This document shows positions 1-6,495 of a stretch of DNA of 7,289 nt, in pieces; the stretch's first letter is position 1, and each line of letters begins with the position of its first letter. A program made the position numbers and the translations under genes. Source of the stretch: an uncultured Bacilli bacterium (GTDB lineage Bacteria; Bacillota_I; Bacilli_A; RF39; UBA660); the NCBI GenBank assembly GCA_944363755.1, contig CALVVC010000050.1, positions 1-7,289 of the forward strand, given 5' to 3'. A model generated the notes under the pieces. That model had not been told where the DNA came from, ran no database searches, and was given only the letters and a program-made list of their open reading frames with translations.

Positions 1-34
1 TAGATTTGGACATTTCCAAGACTAGTTTTTCTTT
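1..34 (+). terminator. Intrinsic terminator of an upstream gene (cut by the window edge)
   Basis: Bases 1-10 pair with 15-24 around a CATT loop: TAG with CTA at the base, then TTTGGA with TCCAAG, with one A/A mismatch and one T/G wobble. Position 25 is a G and is followed by TTTTTCTTT (26-34). Hairpin plus T tract fits a rho-independent terminator reading rightward. The stem may extend further left, outside the window. It implies a gene ending just upstream and separates it from the DUF362 gene. The possible C-terminal tail of that gene cannot be chosen between frames. Confidence 0.55.
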
Positions 35-119
35 AACTATAAAATGGAAATAATTGGTAAAATATAAATATTTATGATACTTTACTTTTAAACAGATGAA
101 GAAACTAAGTAATTTTTTG

Positions 120-150
120 TTGACTTGGAGTAAAGTCTAAGTGATAAGGT
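120..150 (+). promoter_or_regulatory. Promoter with MerR-family-like operator ahead of the DUF362 gene
   Basis: A good -35, TTGACT (120-125), runs into the imperfect dyad CTTGGAGTAAAGTCTAAG (124-141). MerR-family regulators such as the AdhR/NmlR group bind dyads of the form CTTRGAGT-ACTCYAAG placed between -35 and -10, usually with a stretched 19-bp spacer. Here a 19-bp spacer gives TAAGGT (145-150) as a weak -10; a 17-bp spacer gives GATAAG (143-148). A poor -10 with a dyad in the spacer is what an activator-dependent MerR-type promoter looks like. No regulator gene is in the window, so the assignment rests on the site alone, compared from memory. Confidence 0.42.
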
Positions 151-170
151 TATTTTAGGAGGAAAAGATT

Positions 171-1058
171 ATGGAGAAATCAAAAGTATATTTTATCAAG
201 GATATAACTCCTGAAAATATTATTAAAGCTTATAATGCAGTTGGGAAGAAATTAGAAGGCAATGTTGCCATTAAAATGCATTCAGGAGAGAAAGGTAATA
301 AGAATTATTTAAGACCAGAGTTTGTTAAAGATGTTATTAACTATGTAAACGGTACAGTAGTTGAGTGCAATACTGCTTATGAAGGAGCAAGAAACTCTAC
401 TGAAAAACATCGTGAGTTAATTAAAGAACATGAATGGGATAAATATTTTCCTTTTGACTTATTAGATGCTGAAGGACCTGATATGGAACTTAATATTCAA
501 AATGGTAAAGTCTTAAAGAAAAACTATGTAGGAAAAAATTTAGCAAAGTATGATTCTCTACTTGTTTTATCTCATTTTAAAGGACATGCTATGGGAGGAT
601 ATGGTGGAGCATTAAAACAATTATCTATTGGGTGTGCTTCAAGTGCTGGTAAAACTTTAATTCATACAGCAGGTGTTACAGATAATCAAAAAGAATTATT
701 TAATAATTTACCAGAACAAGATAGATTCTTAGAAGCAATGGCAGATGCTGCTAGTAGTGTAGTAGATTATTTTAAAGGTAATATCGTTTACATTAATGTT
801 ATGAAAAATATTTCTATTGACTGTGATTGTGATGGTAATGCTTCAGCTCCTTGTATGGAAGATATTGGAATACTTGCTAGCTTAGATCCTGTTGCCATAG
901 ATCAGGCTTGTCTTGACCTTGTATATAATTCAACTGACCAAGGTAAAGATAAATTAATTAGTAGAATTGAATCACTTCATGGTGTTCATACAATAGAAGC
1001 AGCTTATGACCTTGGTGTAGGAAATAGAGAATATGAACTTATAGATTTAGATAAATAA
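171..1058 (+). CDS. DUF362 domain-containing protein
   Basis: A 295-residue protein of the DUF362 family, a widespread anaerobe family often annotated as (Fe-S-associated) proteins of unknown substrate. The hallmark block is at residues 135-161 (HFKGH, then GGYGGALKQ, IGCASSAGK), and the second conserved block is DCDCDGNASAPC (217-228) followed by DIGILASLDPVAIDQAC (231-247). These cysteines (155, 218, 220, 228, 247) could ligand a metal, but the classical CxxCxxCxxxCP ferredoxin module found in many DUF362 proteins is absent; this is the shorter form. There is no signal peptide or membrane segment, so it should be cytoplasmic. The start is supported by AGGAGG at 157-162, 8 nt before the ATG. 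It has its own promoter and terminator and looks monocistronic. Its base composition is visibly less AT-rich than the cas genes. It is probably a genomic neighbour, not a CRISPR component. The biochemical function is not known. Confidence 0.92.
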   Translation: MEKSKVYFIKDITPENIIKAYNAVGKKLEGNVAIKMHSGEKGNKNYLRPEFVKDVINYVNGTVVECNTAYEGARNSTEKHRELIKEHEWDKYFPFDLLDAEGPDMELNIQNGKVLKKNYVGKNLAKYDSLLVLSHFKGHAMGGYGGALKQLSIGCASSAGKTLIHTAGVTDNQKELFNNLPEQDRFLEAMADAASSVVDYFKGNIVYINVMKNISIDCDCDGNASAPCMEDIGILASLDPVAIDQACLDLVYNSTDQGKDKLISRIESLHGVHTIEAAYDLGVGNREYELIDLDK

Positions 1059-1061
1059 AAT

Positions 1062-1096
1062 AAAACTAATTTCTTAGTAAAAGAGATTAGTTTTTT
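1062..1096 (+). terminator. Intrinsic terminator of the DUF362 gene
   Basis: AAAACTAATTTC (1062-1073) pairs with GAGATTAGTTTT (1083-1094), a 12-bp stem with one T/G wobble and a 9-nt loop, running into a T tract (1091-1096). It starts only 4 nt after the TAA of the DUF362 gene. An A-rich stretch lies on the left side, so it could also stop leftward transcription that reads past the tracrRNA terminator. It isolates the DUF362 unit from the cas operon. Confidence 0.88.
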
Positions 1097-1118
1097 AGCT
1101 ATATAACTCTAAAACATA

Positions 1119-1146
1119 TTGAAAACTTTAAAATATATGATATGAT
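1119..1146 (+). promoter_or_regulatory. Predicted promoter of the cas9-cas1-cas2-csn2 operon
   Basis: TTGAAA (1119-1124) is spaced 16 bp from TATGAT (1141-1146); each matches 5 of 6 bases of the sigma-A consensus. It is the best + strand promoter seen between the DUF362 terminator and cas9. Transcription would begin near 1153 and give cas9 mRNA a leader of about 135-145 nt that is antisense to the whole tracrRNA. In such an AT-rich intergenic region chance matches are common, so this is a prediction. Confidence 0.55.
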
Positions 1147-1160
1147 GTAATTAAGAGTTA

Positions 1161-1187
1161 ACAAAATAAAAGACTGCCTAAGCAGTC
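1161..1187 (-). terminator. tracrRNA terminator
   Basis: On the - strand GACTGC (1187-1182), loop TTAG and GCAGTC (1177-1172) form a 6-bp GC-containing stem followed by TTTTATTTT (1171-1163). On the + strand the stem is followed by GAACAC, not T, so it should not stop the cas operon transcript coming from 1119-1146. The hairpin also serves as the last structural hairpin of the tracrRNA. Confidence 0.9.
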
Positions 1188-1262
1188 GAACACACAAGTG
1201 AGCATTTAGGGTAAAACCTTTATTTTAACTCTCTATGTCATCTTAAATGGTATTAAGATAAC
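1164..1262 (-). ncRNA. tracrRNA (trans-activating CRISPR RNA)
   Basis: Read on the - strand this is an RNA of roughly 98 nt. From 5' to 3' it has an upper anti-repeat (1256-1232) that pairs with 25 consecutive bases of the array repeat with one G-U wobble; a 4-nt bulge GAGU (1231-1228) facing GA in the repeat; the lower anti-repeat UAAAAU (1227-1222) pairing with GUUUUA; a nexus hairpin GGU-UUU-ACC (1218-1210); a small hairpin CAC-UUGU-GUG (1200-1191); and a terminator hairpin. The 2/4-nt bulge and the following AGUUAAAAUAA stretch match the S. pyogenes tracrRNA layout. Its position upstream of cas9 on the opposite strand is usual for type II-A. Paired with pre-crRNA it should be processed by RNase III and guide Cas9. 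The 5' end is estimated from the promoter (7 or so nt after the -10); a longer form starting within cas9 cannot be excluded. Confidence 0.93.
1222..1256 (-). repeat. Anti-repeat (degenerate copy of the CRISPR repeat)
   Basis: On the + strand, bases 1232-1256 equal repeat bases 9-33 (array copy at 7260-7284) except C1242 in place of T. Bases 1222-1227 (ATTTTA) correspond to the repeat start GTTTTA, with ACTC replacing GA between them. It is a single copy with no second repeat nearby, and transcribed leftward it supplies the pairing arm of tracrRNA. Confidence 0.93.
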
Positions 1263-1267
1263 TGTAT

Positions 1268-1295
1268 ATTATCATAGAAGTAGGAGGTATGTCAA
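1268..1295 (-). promoter_or_regulatory. tracrRNA promoter
   Basis: On the - strand a perfect -35 TTGACA (1295-1290) is spaced 16 bp from GATAAT (1273-1268), a 5 of 6 match to the -10 consensus. Transcription would start around 1262, just ahead of the anti-repeat, giving a tracrRNA of the expected size. The promoter spans the cas9 ribosome binding site, and its -35 overlaps the first ATG of cas9. Confidence 0.8.
1282..1287 (+). promoter_or_regulatory. cas9 ribosome binding site
   Basis: AGGAGG ends only 1 nt before the ATG at 1289 but 10 nt before the in-frame GTG at 1298. Spacing therefore favours GTG (codon 4) as the real start, or a weaker upstream GAAG (1277-1280) for the ATG. The same bases sit in the spacer of the oppositely directed tracrRNA promoter. 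Confidence 0.8.
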
Positions 1296-4200
1296 TAGTG
1301 AAAAAATATGATATTGGACTTGACATTGGAACGACATCTGTAGGATGGGCTGTAGTTGACAGCGAAAATTTTAAGATTATTAGAAAAGGAGGAAAAGCTC
1401 TTTGGGGTGTAAGACTCTTCGAAGAAGCATTGACTGCCGAAGCTAGAAGAAGTTTTAGAAGTACAAGACGTAGATATGATAGAAGAAGACAAAGACTTAA
1501 ACTTTTACAAGAAGAATTTAACTATGAAATAAATAAAGTTGATAAAGACTTCTTTCAAAAATTACATGAGTCTAAATACAATGAAAATGATATTCAAAAT
1601 AAAAAGATTAATATATCAAAAGAAGAAAGAAAATTGATAAAAAAATATAATGAATTATATCCAACTATTTATCATTTAAGAGATAAATTAATAAAAGACT
1701 CATCAAAAAAAGATATTAGATTAGTTTATTTAGCAATTCATCATTTAATAAAATATAGAGGTAACTTCTTATATGGAAATACATCATTTAATGTAAATAA
1801 TTTAAGTCTAAAAGATAAATTAAACTCAGTTTTTAGCTCATTACAAACAACTTCTTTAGAATTAGATATTTCTGAAGATTACGAGAGTATTATAGATTTA
1901 GATTCTCTTGCTACATTACTATTAAATCCAGCAAAAAGTGATATTAAAATAGGTATAAAAGAGCAACTATCAGATATTCTTAATAAGAACTTTATAGCAG
2001 AATTTTCTAAATTAGTGGTTGGTAGTAAATTTAATGTAAATAAACTATTTATGTTAGAAGATACCGATAGTAAAATAGAAATTAATTTTAATGGTACAGA
2101 CTATGATGACAAATACCCTGAGTTAGAAAACTTATTAGGTGAAAAGATAGAATCTTTAGAAGAGTTAAAAGAATTATATGATGTAATATTTTTAAAAAGA
2201 TTATTTAAAGGAAATAATAATACAAGTATTTCTTCTTTGATGGTAGAAAAATATAATCAACATAAAAAAGATTTAAGATTATTAAAAGGGTTATTTGATA
2301 AAAATAGAAAACTATATAATAAATTATTACGTACAAATAAGGATGTTTGTCTTTATGAGAAATATATAAGTAATAAAATATCAAATGAAGATTTTGTTAA
2401 AGAGTTAAAGAAATTTTTAGAAGAGCTATTTGCTTCTAATACTTTTATAGAACAAAAATATTTAGATGAATATGAAGTATCTATGAAAGATAGAATGGAT
2501 AATGGAGATTTTCTACCACGAATTGCAGATACAGAAAATGGTAAATATCCATATCAATTAAATAAGGATGAGTTAATTAAAATCATAGAGAATCAAGGTA
2601 AATATTATCCATTTTTATTAAATAAAACTAATGATGGCACTTATAAAATTGTTAAGCTTTTAGAATTTAAGATTCCATATTATGTAGGACCATTAAATAA
2701 TCATAGTGATTTTGCTTGGTTAGAAAAAACTAAGGATAACGTTAAAATAACACCATATAATTTTGATGAAGTTATAGATAAAGAAAAAACAGCCGAAAAA
2801 TTTATTAAAAGAATGATTTCTCATTGTACTTATTTATTAGATGAATATGCTCTACCAAATAATTCTATTTTCTATTCAAGATATAAAGTATTAAATGAAC
2901 TAAAACAAATAAGAGTTAATGATGAGTTATTAACGTTAGACCAACAGCATAAGATAATAAAAGAATTGTTTGAGAAAACAACTGGTACTATTACTAATAA
3001 AAAGTTTATAGATTATTTACATAGTCAAAATGATTTTGATATGTATGATGAAATTACTATTAGAGGATATTCTTCTGATGATAAATTTGCTAATAATCTT
3101 CAATCATATTATGACTTCTTTGGACCTAATGGTATTTTTGAAGGAACTAATTATAATGAAGATGATGCAGATACGATTATAGAGTGGATTACAATTTTTG
3201 ATGATAAAGATATTTTAGAAAAGAAAGTAAAAGAAGCATATAAAGAGTTATCTGATAAGGAAGTAAAACAAATATTATTAAAAAAATATTCTGGCTGGGG
3301 AAATTTATCAAGAAAGTTATTATCAACTAAATATTATAAAGATAAAGAGTCTAATATTTCTAAATCTATAATGGATTTAATGTATGAAACAAATGAAAAC
3401 TTTATGCAAATAATTAATAATGATAAATATAATTTCCAACAAATGATAAGAGAATATAATAAAATAAAAGATAATACTAAATTAACTTATGATGTAGTAA
3501 AACCATTAGCTACATCTCCTGCTACTAAAAGAGGTATTTATCAAGCTTTAAAAATAGTAGATGAAATTGTAAAATATATGGGCTATGATCCTGCTAACAT
3601 TATGATAGAAATGGCAAGAGGCGATGAGGAGAAAAAACGAAAAGATGATAGAAAAAAATATTTAATAAAGTTGTATGAGAATCAATCTAGAGAAATTGAA
3701 AACTATAATAAATTAAGAAGTGAATTAGACGAACATGAAATTAATAATCAAAAATTGTTCTTATATTTTATTCAAGAAGGTAAATGTTTATATAGTGGAC
3801 GTCCATTAAATATAGAAGATTTAGATTCATATGAAATAGATCATATTATTCCTAGAACATTAATTAAAGATGATTCTATTGATAATAAAGCTTTAGTTTA
3901 TAGAGAATGTAATCAAGTAAAAGCGGCTAGTTATGTTTTACCTAGAGAATATAGAAATAATATAAATAAAGTTTGGTGGCAACACTTAAAGAAAATTGGA
4001 TTAATGTCAGCGAAAAAGTTTCATAATTTAATAAGAGATAAATATAGTGAAGAAGATATAGAAGGATTTATTAATAGACAATTAGTTGAAACAAGACAAA
4101 TTACAAAACATGTTGCTAACATCTTAAATAACTATTATAAGAATACTAAAGTAGTATATCTAAAAGCTAATTTATCTCATAATTATAGGGAAAGATATGA

Positions 4201-5341
4201 ATTATTTAAGTTTAGAGAAATAAATGACTATCATCATGCTCATGATGCTTACTTAGCAGCTGTTCTTGGTAGTTATAAAGAAAAATATATGAAAAAGAAA
4301 ATTAACTTTGAAATGGTTAAAGAACTAAATAATCGTTTTAGAAATACAAAAGAATATAATAAGTTAAAATATGGTTATGTCATTAATAGTTTAGATGATA
4401 AAGCTAGTGATATAGTTAATGAAATATCTAAAAATCTAATAGATGAGAAAACAGGTGAAGTTCTTTTTGATGCTCATGAATTTAATAAGCTTGTTGAAGA
4501 TACTTTATATAGAAATGATATATTGGTAAGTAAAAAGACAGAGATTAGAACAGGTGAATTCTTTAATCAAACAAAACAGAAAAAAGGTGGTAAGGGAGTT
4601 AATCTAAAAGCTAATATGCCAATAGAACAATATGGCTCATATACAAGTATTAATCCTTCTTATGCAGTGATGTTAAAATATGTTAAAAAAGATAAAATAC
4701 AACAGAGAATAGTTGGTGTTCCTATATATATTACTAAACAAAATGATTCTGATTTAATTACATATTTTAAAAAAATATTAAAATTAAATGCTAAAGATTA
4801 TTGTGAAATTATTAGTAAGCCTATTCCTTTTTATTCATTAATAAATTGGAATGGGCAAATAGGATATTTAGTTGGAGCATCTGATACAGTAGAGTTATGT
4901 AATGGTAAAGAATTTTATTATGATAAGCCATTTTATAAAGAAAATAAATATATTTTAAATAGATTATTTAATAATAAAGAAAAAGATTTAAATGATACTA
5001 TTTATAGTGTTGGGCTTAATAATATTATTAAGTACATAATAAGCAAAATAGATAAAGAGTATTTATTATTTAATAATTTAATAGATTCATTAAAAGAAAT
5101 GATAGATTTAAATGATTTAGATAAATATTCGCTTGAACAAAAAGAAAACATAATTAAACAGCTCACAAAAATGTTAAATTGTAAAAGTGATAATGCTAAC
5201 TTCAAGTTTTTAAATTCAAAGTTTTCTTCTGCTTTTGGGAAAAAACATAGTAGGATAATTTCTGACTGTAAAATTGTTAATAAATCAGTTACAGGAATAA
5301 AAGAGAATATAAATGAGCTTTCGGACTGTTGTAATAACTAA
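1289..5341 (+). CDS. cas9: CRISPR-associated endonuclease Cas9 (type II-A)
   Basis: RNA-guided DNA endonuclease of 1350 residues, close to the 1368 of S. pyogenes Cas9. RuvC-I is at the N-terminus (DIGLDIGTTSVGWAVVD, catalytic D12), followed by the arginine-rich bridge helix (about 49-77), then the helical REC lobe (to about 720, with HHLIKYRGNF at 151-160). RuvC-II is IMIEMARG (E774); the HNH domain carries YEIDHIIPR with D851 and H852 and then N875; RuvC-III is YHHAHDAYLAA (H983, D986). The PAM-interacting region fills the C-terminus and ends in the family-like SVTGI-type block. All nuclease residues are intact. The ATG at 1289 is kept here, but GTG at 1298 has better ribosome-binding spacing and would give MKKYDIGLDIG, much like the S. 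pyogenes start. It is first gene of the operon and overlaps cas1 by 29 nt. It also takes part in spacer selection in type II-A systems. Confidence 0.98.
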   Translation: MSIVKKYDIGLDIGTTSVGWAVVDSENFKIIRKGGKALWGVRLFEEALTAEARRSFRSTRRRYDRRRQRLKLLQEEFNYEINKVDKDFFQKLHESKYNENDIQNKKINISKEERKLIKKYNELYPTIYHLRDKLIKDSSKKDIRLVYLAIHHLIKYRGNFLYGNTSFNVNNLSLKDKLNSVFSSLQTTSLELDISEDYESIIDLDSLATLLLNPAKSDIKIGIKEQLSDILNKNFIAEFSKLVVGSKFNVNKLFMLEDTDSKIEINFNGTDYDDKYPELENLLGEKIESLEELKELYDVIFLKRLFKGNNNTSISSLMVEKYNQHKKDLRLLKGLFDKNRKLYNKLLRTNKDVCLYEKYISNKISNEDFVKELKKFLEELFASNTFIEQKYLDEYEVSMKDRMDNGDFLPRIADTENGKYPYQLNKDELIKIIENQGKYYPFLLNKTNDGTYKIVKLLEFKIPYYVGPLNNHSDFAWLEKTKDNVKITPYNFDEVIDKEKTAEKFIKRMISHCTYLLDEYALPNNSIFYSRYKVLNELKQIRVNDELLTLDQQHKIIKELFEKTTGTITNKKFIDYLHSQNDFDMYDEITIRGYSSDDKFANNLQSYYDFFGPNGIFEGTNYNEDDADTIIEWITIFDDKDILEKKVKEAYKELSDKEVKQILLKKYSGWGNLSRKLLSTKYYKDKESNISKSIMDLMYETNENFMQIINNDKYNFQQMIREYNKIKDNTKLTYDVVKPLATSPATKRGIYQALKIVDEIVKYMGYDPANIMIEMARGDEEKKRKDDRKKYLIKLYENQSREIENYNKLRSELDEHEINNQKLFLYFIQEGKCLYSGRPLNIEDLDSYEIDHIIPRTLIKDDSIDNKALVYRECNQVKAASYVLPREYRNNINKVWWQHLKKIGLMSAKKFHNLIRDKYSEEDIEGFINRQLVETRQITKHVANILNNYYKNTKVVYLKANLSHNYRERYELFKFREINDYHHAHDAYLAAVLGSYKEKYMKKKINFEMVKELNNRFRNTKEYNKLKYGYVINSLDDKASDIVNEISKNLIDEKTGEVLFDAHEFNKLVEDTLYRNDILVSKKTEIRTGEFFNQTKQKKGGKGVNLKANMPIEQYGSYTSINPSYAVMLKYVKKDKIQQRIVGVPIYITKQNDSDLITYFKKILKLNAKDYCEIISKPIPFYSLINWNGQIGYLVGASDTVELCNGKEFYYDKPFYKENKYILNRLFNNKEKDLNDTIYSVGLNNIIKYIISKIDKEYLLFNNLIDSLKEMIDLNDLDKYSLEQKENIIKQLTKMLNCKSDNANFKFLNSKFSSAFGKKHSRIISDCKIVNKSVTGIKENINELSDCCNN

Positions 5342-6185
5342 ACAATCTAAAATAAGTTATAAAAATAGATTTTTAGTAGTAAAAAAAGAAAGTGAAGAAA
5401 AATTTATTCATTTATCAGAAATAGATACAATTATTGTTGATTCAATTTCTGTATCTATTTCTTCTTACTTATTAAAAGAGTTAGCAGATAATAAGATAAA
5501 TATTATTTTTTGTGATGAGAAACATAATCCTTTTGGAGAATTAGCACCATTTTACTCCAGACATAATTCTAGTAAGCAAATTAAAGAACAAATAAAATGG
5601 AAAAAGGCATCTAAAGAACTGTTATGGCAAAAGATTGTAGAAAATAAAATATTAAATCAGGCAATGTTATTAAAAAAAATAAAGTCATCAAAAAACAAGC
5701 TGCTATTAAGTTATATAAATGAGATCCAATTGGGAGATAAAACTAATAGAGAAGGGCATGCTGCCAAAGTTTACTTTAATGAACTTTTTGGTAAAAAATT
5801 TTCAAGGGATGATAATAGTAGTATAAATGCTGCTTTAAATTATGGATATGCTGTATTATTATCAACTGTTAATAAAGAAATTATTGGTAATGGATATTTA
5901 ACTCAACTAGGAATTCATCATAAAAATGAATTTAATGAGTTTAATTTAACTTGTGATATTATGGAGCCATTTAGAATTATTATAGATAATTTTGTTTATT
6001 TTAATAAGGATAGAGAATTTAATAGTGAATATAAATTAGATATTGTTAATATTTTTAATAATAGTTTTAAGTATTCAAATAAAAAATATATACTTAAAGA
6101 TATTATAAAGATGTATGTTAAAAATACATTAGAATCTGTTAATGATATAGAAAAGTATAAAGGATTTGTATATGATGAGGGATAG
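5313..6185 (+). CDS. cas1: CRISPR-associated endonuclease/integrase Cas1 (type II-A)
   Basis: Integrase subunit of the spacer acquisition complex, 290 residues, nearly the same length as S. pyogenes Cas1. The N-terminal beta domain begins MSFRTVVITKQSKISYKN, matching the family start, so the ATG at 5313 is well supported even though it lies 29 nt inside cas9. The helical catalytic domain has the three metal-binding residues in their usual motifs: E147 in NREGHAAKVYFN, H203 in GIHHKNEFNEFNL and E218 in CDIMEPFR. With Cas2 it forms the Cas1-Cas2 complex that inserts new spacers at the leader-repeat junction. The ribosome site is weak (GAGA at 5303-5306), so translation is probably coupled to the end of cas9. 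It overlaps cas2 at its 3' end. Nothing suggests loss of function. Confidence 0.98.
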   Translation: MSFRTVVITKQSKISYKNRFLVVKKESEEKFIHLSEIDTIIVDSISVSISSYLLKELADNKINIIFCDEKHNPFGELAPFYSRHNSSKQIKEQIKWKKASKELLWQKIVENKILNQAMLLKKIKSSKNKLLLSYINEIQLGDKTNREGHAAKVYFNELFGKKFSRDDNSSINAALNYGYAVLLSTVNKEIIGNGYLTQLGIHHKNEFNEFNLTCDIMEPFRIIIDNFVYFNKDREFNSEYKLDIVNIFNNSFKYSNKKYILKDIIKMYVKNTLESVNDIEKYKGFVYDEG

Positions 6186-6495
6186 AATAATGAGAACAAT
6201 TGTTTTTTTTGATTTACCTAATATTTATTTAAAAGATAAAAAGAATTATATTAAATTTAGAAAATATCTATTGAGTGAAGGATTTATTATGATGCAAGAG
6301 TCTGTTTATTCTAAAATAGTAATGAATTCACAACAATCTTCTTTATTATTAGATAGATTAAGAAAAAATGCTCCTAAAAAAGGATTGATTCAAGTATTAA
6401 CAATAACAGAAAGACAATATTCGCAAATAGAATATATAATTGGTGAAAACAAGAGTGATATAATTAACACAGAAGATAGGTTAGTGGTTTTATGA
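6172..6495 (+). CDS. cas2: CRISPR-associated protein Cas2 (type II-A)
   Basis: Small ferredoxin-fold partner of Cas1, 107 residues from the ATG at 6172. The first beta strand TIVFFDLP carries the conserved aspartate (D14), followed by the type II-A block FRKYLLSEGFIMMQESVYSKIV (written here in summary: about residues 30-51) and ending TEDRLVVL. It bridges two Cas1 dimers and acts mainly as a scaffold in integration. Start choice: TTG 6166, ATG 6172, ATG 6175 and ATG 6190 are all in frame. AAAGGA (6159-6164) sits 7 nt before 6172 and 10 nt before 6175; GAGGG (6177-6181) sits 8 nt before 6190. Streptococcal Cas2 has the same short extension ahead of the MR-strand, which favours 6172 or 6175. 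It overlaps the end of cas1 by about 14 nt and ends in an ATGA overlap with csn2. The C-terminal tail is shorter than in streptococci. Confidence 0.96.
   Translation: MMRDRIMRTIVFFDLPNIYLKDKKNYIKFRKYLLSEGFIMMQESVYSKIVMNSQQSSLLLDRLRKNAPKKGLIQVLTITERQYSQIEYIIGENKSDIINTEDRLVVL

Noticed and set aside
3..53. Possible C-terminal tail of an upstream gene (frame reading DLDISKTSFSLTIKWK then stop)
   Set aside because: It overlaps the hairpin and T tract read as a terminator, and a second frame stops at base 24. Too short to decide.
171..1058. DUF362 protein as a new accessory Cas protein
   Set aside because: It has its own promoter and terminator, different base composition and a family spread independent of CRISPR; adjacency alone does not support a role.
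1232..1256. A lone repeat copy suggesting a second, degenerate CRISPR array upstream of cas9
   Set aside because: There is no second copy at spacer distance, and the altered bulge (ACTC), lower stem, nexus and terminator all fit a leftward tracrRNA gene.
1257..1273. GATAA...TTATC hairpin in the cas9 mRNA leader as a riboswitch or attenuator
   Set aside because: Only 5 A/T-dominated pairs with no T tract; the TTATC part is explained by the -10 of the leftward tracrRNA promoter.
1292..1492. Leftward reading frame of 66 codons opposite the cas9 start
   Set aside because: It is serine-rich, lacks a family match or ribosome site, and lies opposite the highly conserved RuvC-I and bridge helix coding sequence.
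5002..5205. Leftward frame inside cas9 with a hydrophobic C-terminal part
   Set aside because: The hydrophobicity is the mirror of an AT-rich, Lys/Asn/Ile-rich coding strand; there is no ribosome site or supporting context. The same applies to leftward frames at 5996-6199 and 6532-6762.
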